A stretch of DNA of 64,000 nt, from NCBI RefSeq assembly GCF_030272615.1, contig NC_081407.1:263362574-263426573 (forward strand), read 5' to 3'. Under the pieces are notes generated by a model. It did no database searches, was not told the origin of the DNA, and was given only the letters and a program-made list of their open reading frames with translations. The stretch is from Cryptomeria japonica (lineage: Eukaryota > Streptophyta > Pinopsida > Cupressales > Cupressaceae). Positions 24,552 through 36,900 of the stretch are shown piece by piece (position 1 is the stretch's first letter; each line of letters opens with the position of its first letter). The position numbers and the translations under genes were made by a program.

Positions 24552-24823
24552 CTATTTAAATTTATACAATTTATGAATTTAAAACTAATCAATTAATTCC
24601 CAATAAACATGGGATACCCTATTCAAAATTTGAATAGTGATTCCCCCCTTTTCTTTCTTTATTTTTTTTATATATATTATGCAAACCCTAAATACAAATC
24701 TACTTTACAAAACTTATTTACAAAACTTATTAACAAAGCTTATTTGGAGTTTGCCCTAACCCGAAAGTTTGGGTTAGGGCTCTTTGTATTGTGCAAGTTT
24801 AATGAGCTATGGCAAAGGGCTAT

Positions 24824-25110
24824 GGAGAAGGCCGTGGAGGAGTGGAGCTTTGACAGAGGTGCGGGGTGGGGGAAGACCATGGGGGCTATGGGGCTCCTTG
24901 CAGGGACGGCCGCAACTGTGTTGCAGGTCGCATCCCACAGAGGTGGCCTTGGCCACCGCTGTGAGGTGCGGCCCACAGCCCGGCTGCGTCATCGCTGTGG
25001 GACGCCGCCCACAGTGGGGCCGAAGCCTCCCAACTATGGGTTGCGGCCCATAGTGGCGGTTGCGGCCGTCGTTGGGGGTCACCGCCCACTGTGCAGGGGG
25101 TGCCAAGGCT
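24824..25110. other. GC-rich tract inside an AT-rich LTR
   Basis: About 290 bp of strongly GC- and CpG-rich sequence with recurring GCGGCCCACAG / CTGTGGG words, bounded on both sides by AT-rich DNA. Its beginning is shared with the sister LTR at 21710-21841. All six frames are open here because of the composition, so the overlapping ORFs are not taken as genes. Confidence 0.75.
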
Positions 25111-25190
25111 CCCCCATTTTGCTCATTATTTGTTTTTTTAAATATAAATGAAATCCCTTTTTTTTTTGTTTAATATATTTAAATATTTAA

Positions 25191-25194
<4 letters not shown>

Positions 25195-25226
<32 letters not shown>
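25195..25226. repeat. (GT)16 microsatellite
   Basis: Uninterrupted GT run in the outer half of the B 5' LTR, just beyond the GC-rich tract. Confidence 0.95.
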
Positions 25227-25230
<4 letters not shown>

Positions 25231-27066
25231 TTAGTCATTCACTTTTTTTTAATTTGTATATATATTTGATATATATATATATACATAATCGTGATAGCTT
25301 AGGGGTAGATTTAATTCTGACTTACCTTAAAATGGATTTATTTTCTTAACCTCCTAAGCTATGCAAAAATAATAAATTATTGGCAGCATAGAAATAGAGG
25401 TATATTATTTTTATTCACTTTAAACAAACTATTTATTTTTATTTTTCCAAAAGAAATCACATAAAGCAGTTTAACAATATTTAATAGGTTAAAATAATGC
25501 TTTCCTTTTCTTTGAGACAATCTAGTTGCTAGTTTTAGAGATAGATTATTAATTTTAGATTTACTTTCTGCAATAAATCAATGAAAAATTACATAATTAA
25601 TTAAACTATCGCATGCAACATTGGTGCTCTTAATAAATGGCTAATTAACTATATTTGCATTTAGAACTTCCATAAATAGAACTAATGTTTTATTTCCAGC
25701 TTACTAACATACATGCTTTTCTATTTCTTTCTTTTCCAATATTTCAAATGCATAAGGGGATAAAATGAAAATTTCTGATTTTCAAAATAACATATACACA
25801 TCAAATATTATTTACAGAACTATAGGGACTTAGTCCAGAAATATACATTTCATTTTTTAATTTTTTTGGCAATAATCACTTAATAGCATAATGCTTTTCT
25901 TTAAGACATATTAAGAATACAATCTAGTCAACATTTCAAATGGGTGAGATACCCAACTAGTCTCTCATTTCTATTAAATGAGGACTTGAGACAAAATGAA
26001 TACATTACTTTTTTTTCAAATAAATACAACATATAGCTTTCTCTTTACATAGCTGCAACTAAAAATATGGTATTCCATCCCTTAATTTTTTTTTTTTTTG
26101 CAAATCAAGTAAAAACCAACAACTCCTAGTTTGACTTTTTCTTTCCTTTCCAAGCAATCTGCAAGTAAATCATAAGGCTTGACCATGGAGTGCTCACCTC
26201 CCAGCCTAGGCTTACCAGAAGCCACCCCCAAACTTGGAGAACCAAGCCCTAGACCAATTACAGACATGCAAACACATAACAAGCAAGGGAAAAACATATA
26301 GCAAACACTTTCCCAACCAAGGCTACACTTCATCACAAAATGTGATGATTTTACATGGGTGGTAGTGGACCAAATACCCTGAGGAGACTGGAAGAATGGT
26401 AGAACACAATGCCACCTCATGGCAAACAAATTTATTTCATAAGATCATTAACCCCACATTCCTTATGCCCCCCAAGGCATTCATGCCATACTTTCTCCCC
26501 TTATGACCCCCAAATGCACAAACTAGGCCATGCAGCAAGGGTCACAAATACACCCCTTGAGGTCTCCATAATATTTCCATGGTCACATGGATAATTTTCC
26601 TATGCATCTCAATTACACATTAGTAATTCCAAATAACCTCATATAATATTAAACACATGAATAAGAATACACATCAAACACTCTGCATACAATTTACATT
26701 TAAACAAATCGATATATCTTATATCCAAATAAATCCACATAAGCAATTATCATAATCCTCATAATTTTGATCCATACATAAGACATGCATCATATTTCTA
26801 TCATCACAGTAAAGTCCTGCAAATCTAATAATGACATACATCAATTCAAGGTTATCCTATTCTAGAATCATATAAAGTTATGTATCCATAACACATCAAA
26901 GTGTACACCTCAAGGTGATGATTTTGTAACCTGGTTCAAATTACTTTTCTCACCAATCTATCCGTCTAACATAGCTCATCCTATTGAATTATAGCATTTA
27001 TTAGTAAGGTAAACCATGGTCAACTGAGTTAACCGGAGCTTGATCGGGGAGGGGCTCTACACTAAG

Positions 27067-28064
27067 CAACTTGAAGTCACTTCTCAAAGCCTCCAAAGTC
27101 TTTGAAAAGCATTTAATGCTTTATGTCTCCAACAAGTTAACCCCTAAAGTCTTCCAAACCATAAAAGGTTCTTACATAACCATTAATGGCTCTTACATAA
27201 CCATTTATGGTTAATTCCATTTTCCCACATGGTTAGAGGCTTTACCTCTAACTCAACCTCCATTTAACTCATGTGTCTCCTCAAACATTCATTGCTTTGA
27301 CCATGGTTATCCCCACTAACTCTTGCACAAGAGTTTATCCCTTGGATAAAGGCATTATTCATTAGATAATGAATTTATTATTCAACTCACGCCTCACCTT
27401 ACCTCTCAAGCTAACCTTCATGTCTTCTCAAGCAATTAATGCTTCTTCCCTCTCCTCTCAAGCCATCTCATGATGATATTTGTCATCCTGAGATTGGGTT
27501 GAAAGCCTTCACATTGATCATAAATCTTTCAATCTTGACCCTTGTTGAGATTACTCAATCTTAACCATCCATTTCTTTATTTTTCCTATAAATAGAGCCC
27601 ATTCCTTCATAATCTAGATCCAAAAATCTTGTATGCATCTAAGTTATAGTGAATTTAAGAGAGAACATCTAGGAACATAATTGCTTTTGTTCTTCTTTTG
27701 GTTAAAATTAACATAGCTCAAATTAACTCATTTCTCTCATATTAAGCTTGTATTTGCATGATCTCATAATCATTTTCAATCTTGAATCTCCATAAGACTT
27801 CCATAGTAGTGCAAAGTTAAGAGCTACATTCATGTGGAACTTTGAGAGGAGAGGAACAAGGGAGGAGCAACTATGAATATCTTGGTTAGCATTTGGGGGA
27901 GTGTACTGTATCACTTTTTTATTTGCATGCTTTCCATTACATGTTTAATATCTCTCTTGATATGTTTGCTTAGGATAGCCTTTCATTTCTGACACTAAAC
28001 ACTAACATTTGAATTGCTTCTTGTGTTGTGTTTCCTAAAATCTATCCTATTTTGTAGTGCATCA
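27067..28064 (+). repeat. Element A 5' LTR, second part
   Basis: Continues the LTR interrupted at 15276 (CTAAG followed by CAACTTGAAGTCAC, as in F near 49107). Contains the TATA box TATAAATA at 27587-27594 in the same context as in F and the solo LTR, and ends GCATCA at 28064, followed by the primer site. Together the two parts are about 1.47 kb, close to the 1,489-bp solo LTR. Confidence 0.88.
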
Positions 28065-28066
28065 TT

Positions 28067-28083
28067 TGGTGAACCCGGCGTGA
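28067..28083 (+). other. Primer-binding site of element A
   Basis: TGGTGAACCCGGCGTGA, two bases after the LTR end. It matches that of F except for G in place of A at position 12. TGG at the start fits the CCA end of a tRNA; I do not assign the tRNA species. It is not the initiator-Met type. Confidence 0.7.
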
Positions 28084-29969
28084 ATAAAACACGCAACCTT
28101 CTGATTGAAATTTGATAAACTACTAACATTTTGCTTGTTGAAATTGACACACAAGTCGCGCTTTACTGCTATTGAACTCGCTTTAGCGCCTTTGAAAGTT
28201 GGTGTTTTAGCACTTTCGTTAGCTAAAGTAGCGCTTTCATCTTTTAATTAGTGCTTTTGTCTTTTTTTTTAGTGCTATTGTACTTTAAATAGTGCTATTG
28301 TAATTATTTTAGCACTTGTGCGCTCTCTATTTGACATAATTTTTATTTTGTTCAACAGCTTCTTTTAGTGCTTAGGTCCATTTTATAACGTGGTTGTTTT
28401 TCTTTTAGCACTTTTGTTGGTTATTTAGTGTCTTCATGTTAAATAGCGCTTATGTGTTTACACAGAGTAGCGCTATTGTAACAAAGAGTTGTAAAAAAAT
28501 TTATTGTAACTGAAAATAAAAAACAATTTGGCTTGTAGAAGCCCACCAAAAACTTCTTTTTCACTAACTGTTTGATTTTTATGTAGGTTTTTGCTAACTC
28601 CATTTGTAGGATTTGAAGAGTTAGATTAGGAAGTTTAAATTCTTTTTTTACTAACTTTGTTTTTAAAGTTAGGTTAAAAAGAATTCACTTTCTCTTTTGG
28701 GTCATAAAATAAATCAAATTTTTCAATTTGGGCTTTTAAAAAGAACCTCATTTTGCAAGTTAAAAAGAACCACAAACTCACATCAAACAATTTTTTTCTT
28801 TTTTGTTTTTTTCTTTTTTTTGCAAGTTAGGGGAAAATTTTCATTTGGGCTTAAAACAAGACAAAAAAACTTTCATTTTCTTGCAAAATTCTAAAAATCA
28901 CAATCAGTTTTCATTTTTGCAAGTTAAAAAGAACCAACAACTTGTCAAAGTTTTGTTTCCAAATCAATTTTACTTCAAGCAAAAATGTGCTTCATTTTGG
29001 TTGACCAAGATTTCAATTTCATAGATTAAACAACATTTTACCTTGAAGTTAAAAAGAACACCATGTTTGTTGGAGAAACGTCTTCAAATAGATTTTAAAT
29101 CTCATTGCAATAAAATCAGTTAAAAAGAACAAGTGTTTTTAGTGATTGGCACACTTGTGCAAAAAAAAAATCTGTAGAGTGGTCCTACTTCTAACACACA
29201 CTATCCTCTCCCTTGGCTTTCGTGGTCCTAGGTGCAAGAGAAAAGTGTCAATAATGCTCAAAATTTTATTTTTTAAGAGAGGTCTGCCAAGAGACACATC
29301 ACTCTTGGGAATGACCTCACATGGTAAATCCTTCGAGCCGCTATAGAAATCAGGTGAGAGCAAAAGTTGTAGCCTTGGGTCTAGTTGTTCCTACAATGTA
29401 ACTTGTCGAAAGGACATATGGGCCCCGCCACAAGTTACAAGGCTCTTAAGTGAGTCACTACAAAATGAACTTATGCCCAAAAACATCGAACATTACTAGA
29501 CACCTTTTATTATAGAAACCCACCCGTTCTATTGATTGAGAATATTTGTGAGAAGTTCAGTACAAGAGCATAGATGGTTTTTCTCCCAAGATACTCACCA
29601 TACATATTTCCTTGAGTAGAAACAGGGTTTTTTGAAAGGCTACTTGTAGCTTGATAAAAGTGGTGACTCCCCCATCATAGGGATCATCTATCTATTATGC
29701 TCGTGCAAGACTTAGTATATCACATCCTTACCTACCACGACGGGATTCATAAGGTATGTAGTACCAAAGTCGAAGAAATATTAAGATGTGGGCTGAAATT
29801 ATCTCAACTGGCCATTTGACCTTAGGGATAAAGTGTGTTTAAATTGTCTTCATTTTGTGTCAGACCGGTAATAATTTGAGCCGACTTCAAGCTTTTGGAA
29901 AAACATACAAAAACATTTGAAAAGGGGTCAAAAAGTTCAAAGATTGGGTTGATTTAGACCCACACCTAT
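28084..29969 (+). other. Untranslated leader of element A
   Basis: No conserved reading frame, but two features recur in F. The first is an array of TAG(C/T)GCT(A/T)TTGT-like words (28155-28480), richer here than in F. The second is a block at about 29170-29960 with high nucleotide similarity to 51000-51790 of F. Indels between the two copies of the block shift every frame, so its conservation is not coding. Confidence 0.7.
29367..29439 (+). other. Two adjacent leader stem-loops (element A copy)
   Basis: Stem 1 pairs TTGTAG (29367-29372) with CTACAA (29391-29396), loop 18. Stem 2 pairs TGTAACTTG (29397-29405) with CAAGTTACA (29431-29439), loop 25. The F copy has the same geometry with one base pair changed on both sides in each stem. 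Confidence 0.65.
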
Positions 29970-30512
29970 TTGTGCTTTGAGGAAAAAAGTATTATGCTTG
30001 TGTTCTTACTCTATTTTCTTGTCAAAGAAATTCAAAACAAATTCAAACCAAGTATTCATCCAACACAATTTTCCATCCAACATTTAACCAAACAAACATC
30101 AAATAAAGTGAAACAAGATATCAAATTATATGACCATCATTCAAATCTTGAGAAAAAGGAATCTTCATCAACATATCAACTTGAAGAAAAGACCACTAAG
30201 TTCAAAGGCTTTTATCAAAAGAAGGAATTTTTCTATCTCAATAGACAATTTGTTATCTCACACAGAGCTTTCTTGCTTCATATGCATCTATATCTTCAAG
30301 GCAAATCCAACGAGTTCGATAAAGAGCCTTTGAAAAATAGAGCTTTTACTCAGTATAGAGCCTTGAGTTATCACAAAAATAAAGGAGGCAAAATCAAACC
30401 TTCTTTCTTTCCAAACATTTGCATTACCTATAACGTAGCTTGAAAAGAACCACCAACCCTTGAGAGAGAAGAGGAAGAATAAGTCCCCTTTGTGACACAA
30501 AGTTTTTATTGA
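29970..30512 (+). pseudogene. ORF1 upstream of gag, element A copy
   Basis: Open from 29970 to a TGA near 30443. That stop corresponds to a CGA (Arg) codon in F, and beyond it the similarity to F continues to a shared stop at 30510-30512 after FVTQSFY. Conserved peptide blocks include FYLNRQ, LYLQGK, NEFD, QYRALSYHKN and FPNICITYN. This copy is in one frame where F has a one-base shift, so the ancestral protein was probably about 150-180 residues. Basic, with no recognisable domain. The position before gag recalls ORF1 of Ogre-type Tat elements. Confidence 0.5.
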
Positions 30513-30929
30513 GTTTCATATTCCACTTTCACCTTCATACATCACAAAAACCATTCAACTCTCAAAACACAAAAAGCTCTTGTCCTAAGTTCTTTCTACA
30601 TATTTCTTAAATCAAACCAACAAATCACTTTTTAGAGTGTCTCTACATCTAGGATCAATCATCCTAAGAGGCATTTCTACGTAGGTTAAAACTAGTTTAT
30701 GAGTGCATCCTCTCATTACTAGGTAGCTTTGTTTGTAACACATCTCAAACCTTGCTATACCTTATCACATCTAAACTATTGAAAACACAAGAGCAATTCA
30801 CAAAGAACTTTGTTAACATCCAACCTTCAATGTTAGAGATCCATCTTCTAAACACTTCACAAAACACTTATCTCTCTCAAAACATTTCATCACCATAAAT
30901 CACCAAAAACATCAAAACTCTCAAACAAA

Positions 30930-33900
30930 ATGGCTCACACTAGATTGAAAACTAGACAACTAGAGATTGAAGAGGAGGAAGAAAACCTCAATGATTTCCA
31001 TGAGGCCATTCGAGGAGGTACAAATGATGAAGATCCTAGCACTCCAACTCTCAAAGCTAGAGAAAGAACACAACACAATCCCAGGTTCAATAGACTTTTT
31101 GACTGAATCCTTAGAAACAACATAGATGCTCATTTTCTGAGACTTTCTCAAGAGGGTTCTAAACTACCCTCTGATTTTGATACCGTACAGATATAGTAGA
31201 CATCAAAAGAACATAGTTGTAATGATGGTGGAAGAGGTAGAGATTACTTTCGATATGACCTTAATCAAATAAATACCCCACCTCCTCCTCCTATAGAAAT
31301 AGACATGTTGAGACAAAAAGTCAAGAATCTTGCTCAACAACTCAATAGTGGTGTGAAGACTACCTAGTTTTCACTTAATGACATTTGTACCTATCCTTTT
31401 GATAGGAGCATGCATATGCCACCTTTTCCATGAGGGTTTGAAACACCTAAGTTTTAAAAGTACAGGGACAAAGGAGACCCTAGAGATCATGTCCGAGAAT
31501 TTCACTCAACTTGTTTAGAGGTTACTTATGAGGACACCTGTCTAATACGCCTTTTTCCTCAGAGTTTGGGAGGAACAACCACGCAATGTTTTTCCCAATT
31601 ACCAGGTGTCATTAGAACATTCGAGGAACTAGTCCAAAAGTTCATCGCTCATTATTCACATAACATAGAATGAGATGTTACCATGGCAGATCTATGCAAC
31701 ACCAAACAAAAACCAAGGGAGTTGTTCTCAGCTTTCCTGCAACAGTGGAGGCAACTGTCTAGAAGAGGTTCTCTTCATTTACCTGAACAAGAACTAGTGA
31801 AAATATTCATTTGCAACTTGAATGATGAGATGGAATTCTATTTAGACATGAAGGGTACTGAATCTTTTGAAGAGATGATCACTCAGGGATTAAAATGTGA
31901 ATGAGCCCTTATCAAAAAGGGACTTTTCAAAATCTACAATGAACCAAAAGATGGCCCTTGCCTACATTTTAATAGTGATAAACCCAATTTATGGAAAAAG
32001 AACAAGAACATCGTTAATGATGGGGTTGTAGATGCCAGGACCGTAAAGATTGTGCAACTTGTGGTCAGATTCATGGGGAAAAATCCCCCTCCTATAAACA
32101 ACACCATCACTCATCCACAAAATCAAGGTTGTAATGCTCCACAAGAGGAACCAAGACAATAGCAACAAAACTATAAACCAAAACACACATACACACCCTT
32201 AGGGGAACCCATCAAAACAATATTGCATCAATTGGTCTCCTTAAATCTTGTGACCTTACTGAAAACATCTAATAGGGAAAAGGGCATAAAATGAGTAATT
32301 GCCATCGACTAAAAGATCTTGTTCAAGATCTCATTGGCAGAGGAGAAATTGAAATCAAAGGACATGACCCTAAAACATCAAATGACAATCATCTAATGTT
32401 CAAGAATCCACTTCCATCACATGATCAAAGGGGTCCTTCCACCTCCGGGCAAATTACAGATACTACAACTAATTTTATGCAAGCTGCCTATAATTATACT
32501 ATGAATCACCTCTATGACATTGATGAACAAGTGGCAACCCTCACCATCAAAGATCCAAATCCTGCATGCAATGTTGTTACGCGTCACAGTAAAATTACCA
32601 TTCGAGCTACACCACAAGGAATGACACCCTTTCCCAAGCAATATAATCTTGTGGAACAATTGGACAAAATGCCCGCACTCATATCCATATTAGAGATTTT
32701 GTGCTTATCCCCTTCACACAAAATAATATTGGATCAAGCTCTCCAAAAAGCATCAGTCCCCACCAACCTTAACACAGATCAATTTCAAGCCATGGTTGGT
32801 AGTCTCAGGTCATCGCCATGCCTCACCTTTTTTGAAAGTGACAGTGCTTCATTCCAACAACCACATAATGCATCCCTTCACATTGAAGAATTTGTAAACC
32901 AACACAGAATCAAGCGAATCTTGATTGATAATAGAGTTGGCCTGAATATATGCACCTTGCAGTTGGTCATAGCATTGGGATATGTGGTAGAATCAATGGA
33001 CCCCAGCAAAAAGATAACCATTAAGGCCTATGATGATGCGGAGCATTCTTCCAAAGGAGTTGTTGTATTACCTATCAGAGTGGGTCTAGTGGTAAAGCAT
33101 ATCATTTGCCAAGTTCTGGACCTTACTCTTCCATATAATCTCTTGTTAGGAAGACCTTGGATACACACCATGCAAGCTATTCCATCTACCTATCATCAAT
33201 GTATCAAGTTTCCCCATAACGATGTATAAATCATTATCCTTGGCGATGCAATCCATTTGCATATTGTAACAATATTAACCATCAGCTAGAGATCATCATT
33301 CCTAACAATAGAGAAGCTATCCCATCCACATCATATATTAGTCCAGCCTCTCTTTCCAGCTCAATCACCCCTATACCAAAGCAAGAGAAGTTGAAAATGA
33401 AAATGGCAGAGGAAGGTCCTAGGGAGTATAATCTAAGCTAACTCTTTTGTGTTGGGCAATTACCCACTTCTCCTAGAACTTATGGCAAGCCTCAAAATTT
33501 GCTTCAACTAGCATTGGCCAAGCCAGCATGCACTTTGGTGCAGTTCATCCCTAGTAAAAGTCAGGAAGAAGAAACCAGAGATGAGGACCTAGCAGAATGG
33601 ATCTAAAAAGACCCTATCACCATAGAAATCCCATAGGCTAAGCTTCCTAATAATAAATATGGCAAAGGCCTCATTATCATGGAAAGAATGGGCTATGATG
33701 GTCAGAGTGCTTTGGGACATTGCAAATAAGGATGACACAAGCCCTTGCAGCTTGAGTTGAAACCCAAAGATAACACTAGATTAGGTTTTCAAAAGGAATC
33801 TCTTCCTAAGCTCAGAATCAAAGGTAAGCCAAGAAACCCCATGTATCAAACAATTACTCCAAGGATGCCATCCTTGATTATATTTGCGGCACCAACTACA

Positions 33901-36900
33901 CCATCTGCACCAACAAAACTGATCATCAAATTAGCAGCACCAATCACACCAGTAGCATCAAAAACATCGATAATTCCATCAGCAATGTTAGTAGCACCAA
34001 CTGCACCAACAACACCAATAGACCCAGCAGTTGTACCAACCACACCTACCAAACTAAGAATAGCAGTAGTGGCACCAGTAGCATCAACAACTCCTATAAT
34101 CCTACCAGCCATACCAGTAGCATCAACGACTCCTATAATCCTACCAACTGCACTAGTAGCATCAATGACTCCTATAATCCTACCAGAAGCACCAGCAGCA
34201 TCAATGACTCCTATAATCCTACCAATAGCACCACCAGCATCAACAACTTCTATAATCTTGCCAGCAACACCAACAATCCCACCTATCAAACTGTATACAC
34301 TCGTGACCAATACACTCTTCAATACAAAAGACATCCTAGACTGGTATAGTAAAAGGATGTTAGAGAGATTCAAAGACTGACTCGCATGAGTGGGAATTTC
34401 ATATAGTGAATCTTAATACTTCAGATGAGGAAGACACATCACCTTCATCACCTCGTAAAGATATCCTAGTTTATAGAGAGGCATAGATTAAAACATTTTA
34501 GGGTCGTGAGCAAGAAACACATTCCACATGTCCTACGTCAAATCCTACACTAGAATTTGACAAGGAGAGTACCATCGATGAACTTCACTCATCTATATTA
34601 ACCCTCACTGATGCCTCCTCTGAAATTAACTTAATTGATGAGGTCATGCCCATCATCCACCCCGAACTCGTTGACTAGAACCAGCCAAATCCCCCATGTC
34701 TTGATCACTTCCAAAATGATGAGGTGCTCATCAACTTTATAGAAATACAGGATCACATACCAAGCGAGGATCACAAAGCTAGATTTTCCATCAAACTTAA
34801 TAGTGCAACATACTTTGGGGCAGATGCCAAACCTTTCAGCTACAAAAACATCACAATAAAACATGGATCCTCTAGTGAAAATCACACATTGTCACTTGAT
34901 CCCAAAAAAGTATAAATAAAGAGTGTATCCAAAGGTTAAAACCTCTCTGAGGCACCTAAGGATGAAAGGTTTGACATCCTCCCCTCTAGTACAAATCAGG
35001 AGAGATCGATGATCCTAATCAAAAAAACAAAAGAATTCAATGTGGGGACCCCTGAGACTCCTCACCCAATACATTTGGCATCTCTACTAACTCCAGAGGA
35101 ATAGCCAAAATTTGTAGAATTCTTCCAGAAGAATCAAATCAACTTCACATGGTCTTATGCAGACATGTTTGTCTTAGATCCTAATTTAGTCATGCATAAC
35201 CTCACTATGGCAGAAGGAGCTAAACCAGTAAAACAAAAGCTCAGAAAGATGCACCCATAGATTGTTGTGCTTGTCAAGGAAGAACTTAAAAAGCTCTTAG
35301 ATGTTGGTTTCATCCGACCAATCGATTACATCGATTGGATCTTGAACATTGTACCTATCGGCAAGCCTAATGGGAGCATTTGTATCTATATAGACTTCAA
35401 AGATTTGAACAAGTCATGCCCTAAGGATGACTTCCCCTTACCCAACATTGACATGATTGTCGATCTCACAGCGGGCTATGTAATTCTTTCTCTTATGGAT
35501 GGCTTTTTAGTGTACAACCAAATCAAGATTGCTCTAGAAGATCAACATAAAACTACTTTTGCATGGCCATGGGGAACCTACTGTTGAAACATGATACCAT
35601 TTGGTCTGAAAAATGTAGGGGCAACCTATCAAAGAGCTATGAATACCATCCTTCATGACCTAATGCACACTATAATGGAAGATTATGTCAATGATATACT
35701 AGCTAAATCATTAACAAGAGAAGGTCATTTGGAAATACTGGGACAAACCTTCGACAGATTAGAGCAATATCATGTATGACTTAATCCAAAGAAATGTGTC
35801 TTTGGAGTGACCTCCAGGAAGCTCCTAGGATACATTGTCTCAAGCAAAGACATTGAAGTAGATCCAGCAAAAGTCAAAGCAATCATAGACATGCCACCTC
35901 CCAAGAAATCGGTCAGTTAAGGACACTCCAAGGGCAGCTACAATCAATTTGCAGATTCATTGCACAATTGGCTGATAAGTGTCATCCCTTAATGCATTTG
36001 TTACACAATAATATCTGCTTTCAATGGGATACAAAGTTCCAAGAAGTATTCCAAATGCTTAAAGATTACCTATTGAATATGTCATTGTTGATCCCACCAG
36101 ATCCAAGTAGACCTCTATTTCTATATATTTCAGCTAAAAATATGACATTAGGAGTACTGATGGCACAACACAATGTAGAAGGAAAAGAATGTGTTGTCTA
36201 CTATATCTCTCGCACATTGGTAGGCTATGAACTCAATTACATACCTATTGAGTGAGCCTGCAAAGTAGTTATCTTAGCAGCCACCAAATTGAGGCACTGC
36301 ATGTTAACACACAAGGTACAACTCATCGCCAAAATCGATCCACTCAAATACCTACTCAACAAGGCAATATTGATAGGCATCTTGGCCAAATGGTTTATGA
36401 TTTTGAGTGAATTTTATATTGAGTACGTGGACCACAAGGCTATTAAGGGGAAAGTTATTGTAGACCAGTTGGTCGTTGCACCCCTCACAGGTGACCATCC
36501 TCTTGTTTCCAATTTTCCAGATGAAGAGATCTTCATGATCACAACAGCACAACCATGGAATCTCTACTTTGATGGCTCATATACTAGACATGGCTTAGGG
36601 GAAGGCATTCTTTTCATTACACCTTAAGGTGAAAGCATCCCAAAGTCATATAGGCTCACTTTCCCATTCATCAATAACATAGAAGAATATGAGGCCTTGA
36701 TCACAGGACTCAGATTGGCTATACAATGGCATCTAAAAGAGCTACAGGTATATGGAGATTCACAACTGGTCACCGATGAGTATCAAACTAAGGATGATAA
36801 GCTCATGCCATATAAAAATATGGTGGAAAGTTACAAAGAATCATTTACAACTAACACCTTTGAGCAAGTACCTAGAGATCAGAATCGAGCTGCTGACACA

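Larger units (their letters stand above)
15277..27061 (-). mobile_element. Element B: LTR retroelement inserted in the LTR of A
   Basis: Ends TG (15277) and CA (27061), flanked by the perfect duplication CTAAG (15272-15276 and 27062-27066). Removing B rejoins the A LTR exactly as in F. Minus orientation is shown by a tRNA-Met-type primer site (23441-23429) abutting the LTR edge at 23444. About 1.5 kb is repeated: 15277-15758 plus 20787-21841 against 23444 to about 24960. The internal region is only 1.6 kb without ORFs, and the 3' LTR lacks its outer half. A deletion ending at about 21841 evidently removed pol, the PPT and part of that LTR. Gypsy or Copia affiliation cannot be decided. Confidence 0.82.
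23444..27061 (-). repeat. Element B 5' LTR (about 3.6 kb)
   Basis: On the minus strand it runs from TGTAGAGCCCCTCCCCG at 27061 to GGGCATGACA at 23444. The outer edge is proven by the CTAAG duplication and by continuity of the A LTR beyond it. The half nearest the PBS matches the other LTR; the outer half (about 24960-27061) has no partner because of the deletion at 21841. Long for a plant LTR, so a further insertion hidden in 25300-27000 is possible. Apart from the GC-rich tract it is AT-rich. Confidence 0.8.

Noticed and set aside
24609-25151. 180-codon ORF and several antisense ORFs across the GC-rich tract
   Set aside because: Lies inside the LTR of B, opposite to the element's direction for the longest one; open in many frames because GC-rich DNA has few stops; no domain and no match in the sister LTR beyond 21841.
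33846-34373. 175-codon antisense ORF over the minisatellite of A (and a similar one at 55617-56249 in F)
   Set aside because: Shadow of a repetitive low-complexity sense frame; no independent support.
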